This document shows, piece after piece, positions 26,237 through 36,783 of a stretch of DNA of 36,783 nucleotides. Position numbers and translations under genes: made by a program. The notes beneath the pieces were generated by a model that had not been told where the DNA came from, did no database searches, and saw only the letters and a list, made by a program, of their open reading frames with translations. This DNA comes from CAYXVF01 sp964468125 (GTDB taxonomy: Bacteria > Myxococcota > XYA12-FULL-58-9 > CAYXVF01). Position 1 is the first letter of the stretch. Each line of letters starts with the position of its first letter. Where the stretch lies: the NCBI GenBank assembly GCA_964468125.1, contig CAYXVF010000065.1, positions 1-36,783 on the forward strand, given 5' to 3'.

Positions 26237-26268
26237 AAGACCGGCCCTCCCGTGGCCGGTCTTTTTTT
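26237..26268 (+). terminator. rho-independent terminator
   Basis: AAGACCGGCC (26237-26246) pairs with GGCCGGTCTT (26254-26263) around a seven-base loop, and seven T follow from 26262 (the first two lie at the end of the stem). It ends the transcript of the small winged-HTH gene. Confidence 0.9.
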
Positions 26269-26292
26269 GCCCCGTGAGAGCACCATTCCCCT

Positions 26293-26321
26293 TCGACGCC
26301 CCGCCTCGGCCGACTTATGTT
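26293..26321 (+). promoter_or_regulatory. candidate clpP promoter
   Basis: TCGACG (26293-26298) and TATGTT (26316-26321) are separated by 17 bases and each match four of six consensus bases. They lie after the terminator and about 70 bases before the clpP ATG. Confidence 0.4.
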
Positions 26322-26391
26322 GAGGTTTGCGGAGCGGCCGTTTTCGTGCAACGGCTGTTTGACCGCCATGCGTGACACTCCAGGAGCCATC

Positions 26392-27003
26392 ATGTCGCAA
26401 ATCATCCCTCGCATCGTCGAAACCACTCACCGCGGCGAGCAGGTCTGGGACCCCATCTCCCGGCTGCTGAAAGACCGGATCATCTTCCTCGGAACGCCGA
26501 TCTACGACGATGTGGCGAATCTCGTGGTCGCCCAGCTGCTTTTCCTCGAGTCCGAGGACGCGGATAAGGATGTGGCGATCTACATCAACTCGCCCGGCGG
26601 TTCGGTCTCCGCGGGCCTCGCCATCTACGACACCATGCAGTTCATTCGCCCTCAGGTGTCCACCCTGTGCATCGGCCAGGCGGCGTCGATGGCGGCGATT
26701 CTTCTCGCGGCCGGTGCCCCGGGCAAGCGCTATGCGCTCACGAACTCGCGCGTGTTGATCCACCAGCCGATGGGCGGGATCGGTGGAACCGCCGCGGACA
26801 TCGACATTCACGCCCGTGAGATCATCAGCATGCGCAAGCGCCTGAACGAAATTTTGGCCAAACACACGAATCAGTCCCTCGAACGGATCGCGAAGGACTC
26901 GGATCGCGACTACTTCATGACGTCGGCGGAAGCGAAGGCCTACGGCCTGGTGGACCAGGTCTTCGAGCAGCGCCCGAGCGCCGAAGACCAGGACGGGAAG
27001 TGA
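26392..27003 (+). CDS. clpP: ATP-dependent Clp protease proteolytic subunit
   Basis: A 203-residue ClpP with the full catalytic triad: Ser99 in 'GQAASMAA', His124 in 'LIHQPMGG' and Asp173 in 'DRDYFM'. It forms the double-heptamer protease chamber fed by ClpX. The N-terminus 'IIPRIVETTHRGEQVWDPISRLL' is slightly shorter than in E. coli, with no obvious propeptide. GGAG at 26383-26386 fixes ATG 26392 rather than an upstream in-frame start. Its stop overlaps by four bases (GTGA) the start of a frameshifted SDR gene, which separates it from clpX. Confidence 0.96.
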   Translation: MSQIIPRIVETTHRGEQVWDPISRLLKDRIIFLGTPIYDDVANLVVAQLLFLESEDADKDVAIYINSPGGSVSAGLAIYDTMQFIRPQVSTLCIGQAASMAAILLAAGAPGKRYALTNSRVLIHQPMGGIGGTAADIDIHAREIISMRKRLNEILAKHTNQSLERIAKDSDRDYFMTSAEAKAYGLVDQVFEQRPSAEDQDGK

Positions 27004-27718
27004 GCGTAGCCCTGGTGGTGGGTGCCGGTGACGGTACGGGAGCTGCCATCGCCAAACGCTTCGCCCGCGAGGGGCTCACGGTCTGCGTCGCTCGGCGGAA
27101 CGAAATCGCGCTCGAGAGCTTGGTCGAAGAAGTCGAGGACGCCGGCGGCAGCGCAACGGCGCTAGCCTTCGACGCGACCGAGGAAGCTGCGGTCATCGAC
27201 GCGTTCGACCGGGTTGAAAGAGACGTGGGTCCCCTTTCGGCTTTGGTCGACAACTCGGCGATCATCACCCGCGGATCCATTCTCGAGCTCAGCGCCGAGA
27301 AGTATCGGGGCGACTGGAACGTTTGCGCCTTCGGGGCCTTTTTCTGCGGTCGTGAAGGTGCGCGGAGGATGGTCCCCCGAGGGGAAGGAACGATTTCTTC
27401 ACCGGAGCCACCGCCTCCAAACGGGGCGGCGCGCATTTCGCGGCTTTTGCCGGCGGAAAATTCGCACTGCGCGCACTCGCGGAATCGATGGCCCGAGAGC
27501 TCGGTCTCCGGGGCCTTCACGTGACCCACGTGGTGATCGATGGGATCATCGACGCACCTCGCATACACCGCATGATGCCGGACATGGTCGACAAACTGGG
27601 CCCTGAGGGCCTGATCGACCCCAATGCGATCGCCGAGGCCTACTGGCAGCTGCACCGCCAACCGCGCTCGGCCTGGACCTTCGAGCTGGACGTGAGACCG
27701 TTCAAGGAGTCTTTCTAG
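27000..27718 (+). pseudogene. frameshifted SDR-like gene between clpP and clpX
   Basis: The frame from GTG 27000 encodes the first half of an SDR: G-A-G-D-G-T-G at about 8-14, 'VDNSAI' where NNAG is expected, and 'GREGARRMVPRGEGTI'. At 27393-27400 the T-run appears one base short; the rest continues in the next frame as 'FFTGATASKRGG', 'AHFAAFAGGKFALRALAESMARELG' and 'YWQLHRQPRSAWTFELDVRPF' to the stop at 27718. Restoring one T gives an intact protein of about 239 residues. In the family I recall, the catalytic Tyr is replaced ('FAxFxxxKxALRA'), so it is an atypical SDR even when whole. A sequencing error in the homopolymer is as likely as true decay. Confidence 0.8.
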
Positions 27719-27753
27719 CGGCAAGTCGGGCCGCCTCGCCGAATGCGCCTGGC

Positions 27754-27767
27754 GCTCGCCGGCGAGC
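27754..27767. repeat. 14-bp perfect palindrome upstream of clpX
   Basis: GCTCGCC (27754-27760) is followed directly by its reverse complement GGCGAGC (27761-27767). It lies 36 bases after the SDR stop and 65 bases before the clpX ATG, and could be an operator or a weak hairpin. Confidence 0.4.
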
Positions 27768-27832
27768 CTGGATAGGGTTACTTCAGTAGCGTGACGCGCC
27801 GTATTCCCGGTGGTCAACGCGGATTCAAAGCC

Positions 27833-29080
27833 ATGGCAAACAAGCGTGAACACAACGGGTCCCTGATTTGTTCCTTCTGCGGCAAGAGCCAGAAGGAAGT
27901 GAAGAAGCTCATCGCGGGCCCCAACGTCTACATCTGCGACGAATGCATCGCGCTGTGCAACGACATCATCGCCGAAGAGTTCGAGAACGAGGAGGGTGAA
28001 GCGCGAAGCTCGATGAAGATCCCGCAGCCCTCGGAGATCAAAGAAATCCTCGACGAGTACGTGATCGGCCAGGACCGCGCCAAGAAGGTGCTTTCAGTCG
28101 CGGTGCACAACCACTACAAGCGCATCGAAACCCGCGTCGGCATGGACGACGTGGAGCTGCAAAAATCGAACATTCTTCTGATCGGCCCCACGGGCTCGGG
28201 CAAGACGCTGCTCGCCCAGACCCTCGCGCGCATCCTGAACGTACCCTTCTGCATCGCCGACGCCACGAGCCTCACGGAGGCGGGCTACGTGGGCGAAGAC
28301 GTGGAAAACATCATCGTCAATCTGCTCCAGGCCGCGGATGGCGACATCGAGCGAGCCCAGCGCGGCATCGTCTACGTCGACGAGATCGACAAGATCGCAC
28401 GCAAGAGCGAAAACCCCTCGATCACCAGAGACGTGTCCGGTGAAGGCGTGCAGCAAGCGCTCCTCAAGATCATCGAGGGCACGGTAGCGAACGTTCCCCC
28501 CAAGGGTGGGCGCAAACACCCGCAGCAAGAGTTCCTGCAGGTGGACACGACCAACATCTTGTTCATCTGCGGCGGAGCATTCAGTGGCCTCGACCAGGTG
28601 ATCGACCGACGCCTCGGACGTCAGGGCATGGGCTTTGACGCCCCCATCAGCAAGCGCGAAGAGCGCTCCCTCGGCGAAATCCTCTCGAAGGTGCGCGGCG
28701 ATGATCTGTTGAAGTACGGCCTGATCCCCGAGTTCGTCGGCCGCCTACCGGTGACCGCGACCCTGACCGAGCTGAAAGAAGAGGACCTCGTCCGCGTCCT
28801 CACCGAACCCAAGAACGCACTCACCAAGCAGTACAAGAAGCTGTTCGAGATGGATAACGTGCAGCTGACTTTTACGGAGAACGGCCTGAGTGCGGTGGCC
28901 CGTCAGGCGATCAGTCGCAAGACCGGCGCGCGGGGACTTCGCGCGATCCTCGAGCAGGCCATGCTCGACATCATGTACGACATCCCCTCGCAGCGGAACA
29001 TTCGCGAGGTTGTGGTGAACGAAGACGTGATCGACCGCAAAGAAAAGCCCTTCGTCGTCTACGAAAAGGAAGCGGGCTAA
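27833..29080 (+). CDS. clpX: ATP-dependent Clp protease ATP-binding subunit ClpX
   Basis: A 415-residue AAA+ unfoldase. The N-terminal zinc-binding domain uses Cys13, Cys16, Cys35 and Cys38; Walker A is G118-PTGSGKT; the substrate-gripping pore loop is G151-Y-V-G; Walker B holds D183-E184; 'GGRKHPQQ' (RKH loop) and the sensor-2 'GARGLR' follow. It delivers tagged proteins to ClpP and also acts alone as a remodeller. ATG 27833 begins the zinc domain; the upstream in-frame extension lacks conservation. No clear Shine-Dalgarno sequence is visible. The 114-base leader has a perfect palindrome and a motif shared with the lon leader. Confidence 0.97.
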   Translation: MANKREHNGSLICSFCGKSQKEVKKLIAGPNVYICDECIALCNDIIAEEFENEEGEARSSMKIPQPSEIKEILDEYVIGQDRAKKVLSVAVHNHYKRIETRVGMDDVELQKSNILLIGPTGSGKTLLAQTLARILNVPFCIADATSLTEAGYVGEDVENIIVNLLQAADGDIERAQRGIVYVDEIDKIARKSENPSITRDVSGEGVQQALLKIIEGTVANVPPKGGRKHPQQEFLQVDTTNILFICGGAFSGLDQVIDRRLGRQGMGFDAPISKREERSLGEILSKVRGDDLLKYGLIPEFVGRLPVTATLTELKEEDLVRVLTEPKNALTKQYKKLFEMDNVQLTFTENGLSAVARQAISRKTGARGLRAILEQAMLDIMYDIPSQRNIREVVVNEDVIDRKEKPFVVYEKEAG

Positions 29081-29188
29081 TCCACGACCGCTCCTTCTGA
29101 CGGTTCTACGCGCCGGTAGACGACGGGGTTGCGCGGCTGCGCACGGCGTGTTGCAACAGCTCTCGTCCGGCAGAAGCGGGGGGGCGCG

Positions 29189-30526
29189 ATGCAGAAGATC
29201 CTGGTGATCGGAGCGGGCAAGTCGACGAGTGTTCTGATCGAGTATCTGCTCGAGCAGGCGGACATGCAGAACTGGCAAGTCATCGTCGCTGACGCGAACG
29301 TCGAACAGGCGCGCGAGCGGGTTGCGGAGCACCCGCGCGGCGATGCACGGGCCCTCGACGCCAGCGACGTCGCAGCGCGCGACCGACTGATCGAATCGGT
29401 GGATCTAGTGGTGAGCATGCTCCCTGCCCATCTCCACCCGCCGGTGGCCCAGGCCTGCATCCAATACCGCAAGCACTTCGTCACCGCGTCCTACGTCTCG
29501 CCAGAGCTGCGCGACCTAAACGAAGCGGCGGAGCGCGCCGGGGTCACGATGCTCAACGAAATGGGCGTGGACCCGGGGATCGACCACATGTCCGCCATGC
29601 GCGGCCTCGACGCGCTGCGCGACGCAGGCGGACGCATCGTGCGCTTCGAAACCTTCACCGGCGGGCTCGTCGCGCCCGATTGCGATGACAATCCCTGGCG
29701 CTACAAATTCACCTGGAACCCGCGCAACGTCGTGCTCGCGGGGCAGGGCGGCGTGAAGTTCAAACACAACGGCCGCTACAAGTACGTGCCCTACCACAAG
29801 CTCTTTCAACGCTACGAACCCCTGTCGATCCCCGACTACGGTGACTTCGAAGGCTATCCAAATCGCGACTCGCTGCGCTATCGCGGCCACTACGGGCTTT
29901 GGGACGTGGAGACGATCTACCGCGGGACCCTCCGGCGACCGGGCTTCTGCAGCGCCTGGGATGGGCTGATTCAGATCGGACTGACCGACGACTCCTATGA
30001 GCTCGAGGACGTCGCGCAGATGACCTACCGCGACTTCGTGAATTCCTACCTCTGGTACGACCGCGACATGTCCGTCGAGCTGAAGATTCGCGCCTATCTC
30101 AAGCTCGATCTGAACTCGCTGGTCTTCGACAAGATCCAGTGGCTCGGGCTCTTCGAGGAAGAGCGGATCGGATTGAGCCGCGCGACCCCTGCGCAGGCTC
30201 TGCAAAAACGTCTGGAGGAAAAATGGGCGCTCGGCCCCGAAGACCGAGACATGATCGCCATGCTCCACAAGACCGAATACGAGAAGGGGGGGCGGCGCTG
30301 GCTCGTACACTCCTCGATGGTGACCCTCGGGACCGATTCGGTGCGGACCGCCATGGCCAAGACCGTGGGGCTTCCGACGGGCATCGGAGCCAAGCTGATC
30401 CTGACCGGAGTGATCCAGCACCGCGGCGTGGTCATTCCAACGCGGCCTGACGTCTACCTCCCCGTTCTAGACGAGCTCGAACACTACGGCATCCGCTTTC
30501 AGGAACGACAGACGCCGGTGGAGTAG
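29189..30526 (+). CDS. saccharopine dehydrogenase-like oxidoreductase
   Basis: A 445-residue protein of the saccharopine dehydrogenase family. The Rossmann motif G8-A-G-K-S-T13 is at the N-terminus; 'VDLVVSMLPAHLHPPVAQACI' and 'NEMGVDPGIDHMSAM' mark the catalytic domain; 'TGGLVAPDCDDNPWRYKFTW' and 'GQGGVKF' are typical of the Lys9-like branch. A likely reaction is NADP-dependent interconversion of saccharopine with aminoadipate semialdehyde and glutamate, but carboxynorspermidine-type reductases share the fold, so the substrate is not certain. The start ATG 29189 follows a G-rich ribosome binding site. It stands between clpX and lon, an unusual place for a metabolic gene. Confidence 0.83.
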   Translation: MQKILVIGAGKSTSVLIEYLLEQADMQNWQVIVADANVEQARERVAEHPRGDARALDASDVAARDRLIESVDLVVSMLPAHLHPPVAQACIQYRKHFVTASYVSPELRDLNEAAERAGVTMLNEMGVDPGIDHMSAMRGLDALRDAGGRIVRFETFTGGLVAPDCDDNPWRYKFTWNPRNVVLAGQGGVKFKHNGRYKYVPYHKLFQRYEPLSIPDYGDFEGYPNRDSLRYRGHYGLWDVETIYRGTLRRPGFCSAWDGLIQIGLTDDSYELEDVAQMTYRDFVNSYLWYDRDMSVELKIRAYLKLDLNSLVFDKIQWLGLFEEERIGLSRATPAQALQKRLEEKWALGPEDRDMIAMLHKTEYEKGGRRWLVHSSMVTLGTDSVRTAMAKTVGLPTGIGAKLILTGVIQHRGVVIPTRPDVYLPVLDELEHYGIRFQERQTPVE

Positions 30527-30574
30527 GCCCTACACAGTGGTACTCGGAGTCTGGCGCCGTCACCCGCATCCCTA

Positions 30575-30675
30575 CTTGCCGTGCGCTGAAGCGCCCCAGC
30601 GCCGATCCGCCCAATTCGCCCGTGATCTGAGTCTGACCGCGCTGCTTGCGCCGTCGGCGGGGGAAGGATTACTTT
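30575..30675 (+). promoter_or_regulatory. candidate lon promoter region
   Basis: Two possible promoters precede lon. CTTGCC (30575-30580), 13 bases, then CCCCAGC (30594-30600) resembles the sigma32 pattern with the same spacing as the Hsp20 promoter at 6121. TTGCGC (30646-30651), 18 bases, then TACTTT (30670-30675) is a weak vegetative candidate. Neither is strong; lon is heat-inducible in many bacteria. Confidence 0.3.
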
Positions 30676-30730
30676 AGAGGTCTGGCGGGGAGTGCGCGCT
30701 TTGCCCTGCCGTCGCGAGGTCCAATCGAAA

Positions 30731-33211
<2,481 letters not shown>

Positions 33212-33229
33212 GACACCGGTGAGGCGCAG

Positions 33230-34762
33230 GTGAGCGCTGAGTTTGACTGCAGAGAATACGAAGGCGTCAGCTACGTACGCCTGAGTGGCGTGATCGATGG
33301 CACCTTCAACGCCAAGAGTTTAATCGACATCATCAACGCTCCGCGCGTCATCCTGAACCTCTCCAAGCTCGAGCGGATCGATGATGGCGGTCGTCGTGTT
33401 TGGCGCCGAACCCTCGAGCACCTCTCGGACACGGCAGAAGAGGTGCTCCTCTGGGACTGCCCCTCGGATGTGACCGAGCAATTCTCTGAAACACCCGCGT
33501 TGATTGCCCAAGCCAGGGTCGCAAGCTACCAAGTCCCCTACCGCTGCACGAGCTGCAAGAAGGACATCGCCGTGCGCCTCGACGCGGCGACGCTCAACCC
33601 GGACGACGTGAGTGGCTCCCTCTGTCGCGGCTGCGATGGGAAACTCAGAGTCCAGCGCAACCCCGAGGTACTCGTCGACCTTCGCAAGCACTCCGCGTTC
33701 GAACACGCGGCCCTGCGCATGAAGAACCTCGTCATCTCGATGGAACGTCGCTTCGGAGACTCGGATTTTCTCGAGGTCCACACCGCGAGCGACCTCCCGG
33801 ACGCCTTCGAGAGCACCACGAATGTCCTCCCGGCGGGCAGCGGCGAAACCAAGATCGAAGAGCTCACGCCGGTGCAGTCCGAGCAGACGCACCCAGACCC
33901 CGGCGACGCGGGTCCCGTTCCGCTCGAATCGTCCGAGCCAACCCGGCCCGAGCCCCCGCGAGACGCCCGTTCGGACCGCACCACTCCTGACCCACCGGAG
34001 CCGACGCGACCGGACCGTCCGAGCCAGAAGCCCCGTCTCGAGCCGCGCCGGGCCGGTGTTGCTCGAGCCTCCAATCCTGACGACCTCGATGCGTCGCCGC
34101 CACTCGATGCGACCGGGATCGGGGAAAAGCGTGTTCGCCTTCAGCCGAGGCGACGGCGGACCGAGATGGTGCCGGTGCTTCCCCTCGCAGCGGTGGGGAT
34201 CGCCGGTCTGGTGATCGGCTTTGTGTTTGGCTTTCTCGCGAGCGAGGGAGGCCTGCCGGAGACCCCGATTCTGAAGTTCACCGTGAGCCTCAACGACGGG
34301 GACTTCGCCAAGGCCGAGGCGGTGCTCGAAGCCTCCAAAGGTGAGCTGCCGGAGATCCTGGTGGAGCTCTATCGCCAGGAGCTCTCCCGCGCGCGCGCGG
34401 ACGCGGCGGAGGTCTATCGACGCCAGGCGGTCGATACGTTCAAAGAGAAGCGCTACGACGAAGCTGCCTCCTACGCACAGGAAGCGATCGTGATCGACGA
34501 CCCCGAGGGGCGAATGCTCTTCCTACTGGCCGACGCGCTGCGTCTCGGCGGCCGAAAGAACGAGGCGCTTCCCCACTACCGCGCGTTTTTTGAGAAGTTC
34601 CCAGAGGACGAGCGCGCAGACGACGCGATGTATTGGGGTGCCGAGGCGCTCACACGCCTCGGTCAATACGACGAAGCAAAGGATCTGCTCGAACGGATCC
34701 TTGCGCTCACCCGCAGCAACTACAAGCGCCCCGCAGGCAAGCTCCTCCTGGACCTTCCCTAG
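33230..34762 (+). CDS. STAS-like / zinc-ribbon / TM / TPR protein
   Basis: A 510-residue protein with an unusual domain series. Residues about 5-100 look like a STAS domain ('YVRLSGVIDGTFNAKSL', 'VILNLSKLERIDDGG'). Residues 103-140 form a zinc ribbon with C106-x2-C109 and C132-x2-C135. Residues 205-310 are Pro/Glu/Arg-rich and disordered. One membrane span lies at about 316-340, followed by TPR-like helices to the C-terminus ('RYDEAASYAQEAI', 'RKNEALPHYRAFF', 'QYDEAKDLLERIL'). The STAS and zinc parts should be cytoplasmic and the TPR part periplasmic (inference). The start is GTG 33230, close behind lon. I know no named family with this layout. Its stop shares CTAG with the convergent protease gene. 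Confidence 0.78.
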   Translation: MSAEFDCREYEGVSYVRLSGVIDGTFNAKSLIDIINAPRVILNLSKLERIDDGGRRVWRRTLEHLSDTAEEVLLWDCPSDVTEQFSETPALIAQARVASYQVPYRCTSCKKDIAVRLDAATLNPDDVSGSLCRGCDGKLRVQRNPEVLVDLRKHSAFEHAALRMKNLVISMERRFGDSDFLEVHTASDLPDAFESTTNVLPAGSGETKIEELTPVQSEQTHPDPGDAGPVPLESSEPTRPEPPRDARSDRTTPDPPEPTRPDRPSQKPRLEPRRAGVARASNPDDLDASPPLDATGIGEKRVRLQPRRRRTEMVPVLPLAAVGIAGLVIGFVFGFLASEGGLPETPILKFTVSLNDGDFAKAEAVLEASKGELPEILVELYRQELSRARADAAEVYRRQAVDTFKEKRYDEAASYAQEAIVIDDPEGRMLFLLADALRLGGRKNEALPHYRAFFEKFPEDERADDAMYWGAEALTRLGQYDEAKDLLERILALTRSNYKRPAGKLLLDLP

Positions 34763-36585
34763 ACGCGCGCTGCGTCGTGGTCCTCGAGCAGGACGTCGAG
34801 AAACTTCAGCGGGTCCGCGCCCGACATCGGGGCGCGGGTGTTGTCGTCTTCCACCCCGACCGCGCTCCAGGCCGCCGCCACCTGCATCGCTTCCCGCGAG
34901 TCTTCGCCGTGAAGCTCCTGTGCGGCGCGGATGGTCGCGCGGCGCGCGTCGGAGAAGGTCGCACGTCGAGTCAGGTACTTGATGAAGCCGCGGTAGAAGA
35001 TGCGGGCCGCCTTCTCGATCCCGATCCCTTCGATCCTCACCCCCGATACTGAGTTTGGAGTTTTGTCCGCGCCGCTTCGGTCGGCGAGTTGATAGAACGC
35101 CGCGTTCGAGATGCCGGAGGATCCGTGCACTTCCCGCTGCTTCGGATAGTTCGAGTAGTGGTCGACCGAGTAGTCATCCTGTGTAGGGTTGTTCATGTAG
35201 CGCAGGGCGTCGTGTATACCGTTGCCGGGTGTCCACGCATCCTCTCCCATGCGCCAGTCCCAGCGCAGATGATCGTGCGTGTTGGCCGCGTGGTATTCGG
35301 TCATGAACCCCCCGATGTCCGAGAAGCTCTCGTTCAGCCCGCCGGACTCGCCGGAGTAGATCCCGTCCCAGGTGTTCGTGGTTAGGCCGTGGTGGATCTC
35401 GTGACCACCGATATCCAAGGTCGTGAGCGGGCCCGCGCGGCGGCCATCGCCGCTGCCATAGAACATCTCCCGGCCGTCCCAGTACGCGTTCACGAAGTTG
35501 CTCCGAACGTTGACGTTCGAGCGCAGCTGGTAGCCCCGCCCATCGATCGAGTTCATCCCCGCGTACTTCTTGATCGTGTCGTAGGTGACCTGCGCCGCAA
35601 AGTGGGCGTCGATGGCGTTAAAGGTATTCGGTGGGTCGGTCTCCTCGCCCCACGTGTTGTTGTCGTCGAAGAGCTCGCGGGCGCGGCTCGATGAGCTGCC
35701 TCCTCGAGCGTCTTTCGTGAGAATGCCCTTACCGCGACTTCCATCGAAGAGGCGGTAGCGGTCGTTCTGCTGCTCCGCGCGAATCTCGATGAATCCGGAA
35801 TACTGCGTTTTGTCGTTGGCCTCGCCAACGGGCTCATTGTCGAGCGGTCCGTCTCCAGGTTCGGAGACCGCGCCCTGGGGAATGCTGAAGGGCCGCGGCC
35901 GCCAGATCCCAAAGGTATGTGCGCTCCCCCCGATGGCCTCGCCGGTGCTTCCGTGGATCATGATCCGGATTTCGGCGTGTGGGTGATGGCTCTGCGTGTC
36001 GAGATGAGCGCACACCTCGTAGGCTCGAATGTGATGACCGTGAATGTCGGAGAAGTAGAGGACGGGTTCCGCCTCGCAGGTTTTTACAGTTCCGTACTTC
36101 TCGAGAATCGCGATCGCGGTGTCGATCGCCTGCTGCTTTCCGATCGTCGTCTCGTTGAGCTTGATCTCGGCGATCGGCTCGAACCGGTTTGTGAGGTCGC
36201 TCCCGTTCTTGCCGCTGTGAACGATCAGCTGCTCGCCGTAGACAGGGTTGCCTTCAAAGCTGCGATCGAAGCGCACGTGGGTCATGTCGAGCTCGTCGAT
36301 GGTGATGTGTCGGAGAACGAGCTGACTCGGATCGATCCCTTGCTCCTTGGCGGTGGTCTTCGCTGCTTCGACCAGGCGCTTCCCCTCCGGGCTGTCCAGA
36401 TCGACGCGACGCGTCGGTGCGGCATCACTGCTTTCTGACAGGCGTGCGGGACCGAGGGGGTGGGCCCCTGCGTAACCGGCTGTGGTGACTGAGAGGTTCG
36501 AGGATGAGGATCCCGGACTTGGGGTCTCCTCAGAAGACAGAGAGGGGGGTACTCGGCCCCACAGGGGCCCGACTACGCGGTTCAT
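34759..36585 (-). CDS. M4 (thermolysin-family) zinc metallopeptidase
   Basis: A 608-residue M4 protease precursor. Zinc ligands are His395 and His399 in H-E-I-H-H with Glu396 as catalytic base, and Glu419 in 'GGLNESFSD', exactly 24 residues after the first His as in thermolysin; His487 in 'EVHGSSGISNAAFY' is the transition-state His. The propeptide holds FTP-like (about 70-130) and PepSY-like (about 145-215) parts that inhibit and fold the enzyme. Residues 1-60 are Ser/Pro-rich without a hydrophobic signal peptide, which is odd for a secreted protease. GGAG precedes ATG 36585. The last 198 bases of the window, upstream of this gene, hold no other gene that I can see. Confidence 0.92.
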   Translation of the reverse strand: MNRVVGPLWGRVPPSLSSEETPSPGSSSSNLSVTTAGYAGAHPLGPARLSESSDAAPTRRVDLDSPEGKRLVEAAKTTAKEQGIDPSQLVLRHITIDELDMTHVRFDRSFEGNPVYGEQLIVHSGKNGSDLTNRFEPIAEIKLNETTIGKQQAIDTAIAILEKYGTVKTCEAEPVLYFSDIHGHHIRAYEVCAHLDTQSHHPHAEIRIMIHGSTGEAIGGSAHTFGIWRPRPFSIPQGAVSEPGDGPLDNEPVGEANDKTQYSGFIEIRAEQQNDRYRLFDGSRGKGILTKDARGGSSSSRARELFDDNNTWGEETDPPNTFNAIDAHFAAQVTYDTIKKYAGMNSIDGRGYQLRSNVNVRSNFVNAYWDGREMFYGSGDGRRAGPLTTLDIGGHEIHHGLTTNTWDGIYSGESGGLNESFSDIGGFMTEYHAANTHDHLRWDWRMGEDAWTPGNGIHDALRYMNNPTQDDYSVDHYSNYPKQREVHGSSGISNAAFYQLADRSGADKTPNSVSGVRIEGIGIEKAARIFYRGFIKYLTRRATFSDARRATIRAAQELHGEDSREAMQVAAAWSAVGVEDDNTRAPMSGADPLKFLDVLLEDHDAARV

Positions 36586-36783
36586 CCTAATGCTCCATGC
36601 GCCCGATCCGGACGCACGAACGCATCACGCCGCTGACGTCTGGACCTTCAATTGTGTGTAAATCCCCGAGCCAAAGAGAATGACTCGTGTCCCATTATCG
36701 GTTCCGTCACCGGAATGTTGCGTAGAGCGCCCATTCGGGATCGGTTCTGTTTTCCGGCAGGCTGCGCTGTCCGCGTTTTCTCG

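Overview
The window is a GC-rich bacterial chromosome fragment. It most resembles a myxobacterium-like lineage (Myxococcota, formerly Deltaproteobacteria). This is an inference from gene content: an FHA-domain sigma54 activator, a eukaryotic-type Ser/Thr kinase with a PEGA tail, a separate PEGA protein, a cysteine-rich lipoprotein, and a STAS/zinc-ribbon/TPR membrane protein. A 100-base run of N (25721-25820) shows the sequence is a scaffold, possibly a draft or metagenome assembly. I saw no tRNA, rRNA, CRISPR array, insertion sequence, integrase or phage gene.

Left part (1-8.1 kb): a decayed S41-type protease lipoprotein gene at the edge; an SDR oxidoreductase; a GNAT acetyltransferase; a run of glutaredoxin, DUF2461 protein and NAD-malic enzyme; a convergent Tll0287-like haem lipoprotein; then a tandem pair of small heat-shock proteins behind a good sigma32-like promoter, closed by a strong hairpin shared with a membrane-anchored coiled-coil protein.

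Middle part (8.1-24.3 kb): an ATP/ADP-translocase-family membrane carrier; an overlapping three-gene run (exported protein, FHA-sigma54 activator, ThDP enzyme); a PEGA protein coupled to a Cys-rich lipoprotein, diverging from a PEGA-tailed Ser/Thr kinase that is coupled to a small-molecule kinase; a LysR regulator followed by a protein with a divergent RelA/SpoT-type synthetase domain; a relic of an SDR gene; an alpha/beta hydrolase; a NamZ (DUF1343) muramidase; and an atypical receiver-PilZ protein.

Right part (24.4-36.8 kb): the protein quality-control block tig - [gap] - winged-HTH gene - clpP - frameshifted SDR - clpX - saccharopine dehydrogenase-like - lon. It is followed by the STAS/zinc-ribbon/TPR protein and a convergent M4 metallopeptidase that lacks a visible signal peptide. 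Trigger factor, ClpXP and Lon handle folding and degradation of cytoplasmic proteins; together with the two Hsp20 proteins they make the window rich in proteostasis genes.

The strongest candidate for something undescribed is the 368-residue protein at 18190-19296. It keeps the spaced catalytic signature of (p)ppGpp synthetases, but the guanine-stacking Tyr and the following His are Trp and Lys, and it carries an unrecognised N-terminal half. Three genes in the window are visibly broken (8-656, 20332-20496, 27000-27718).
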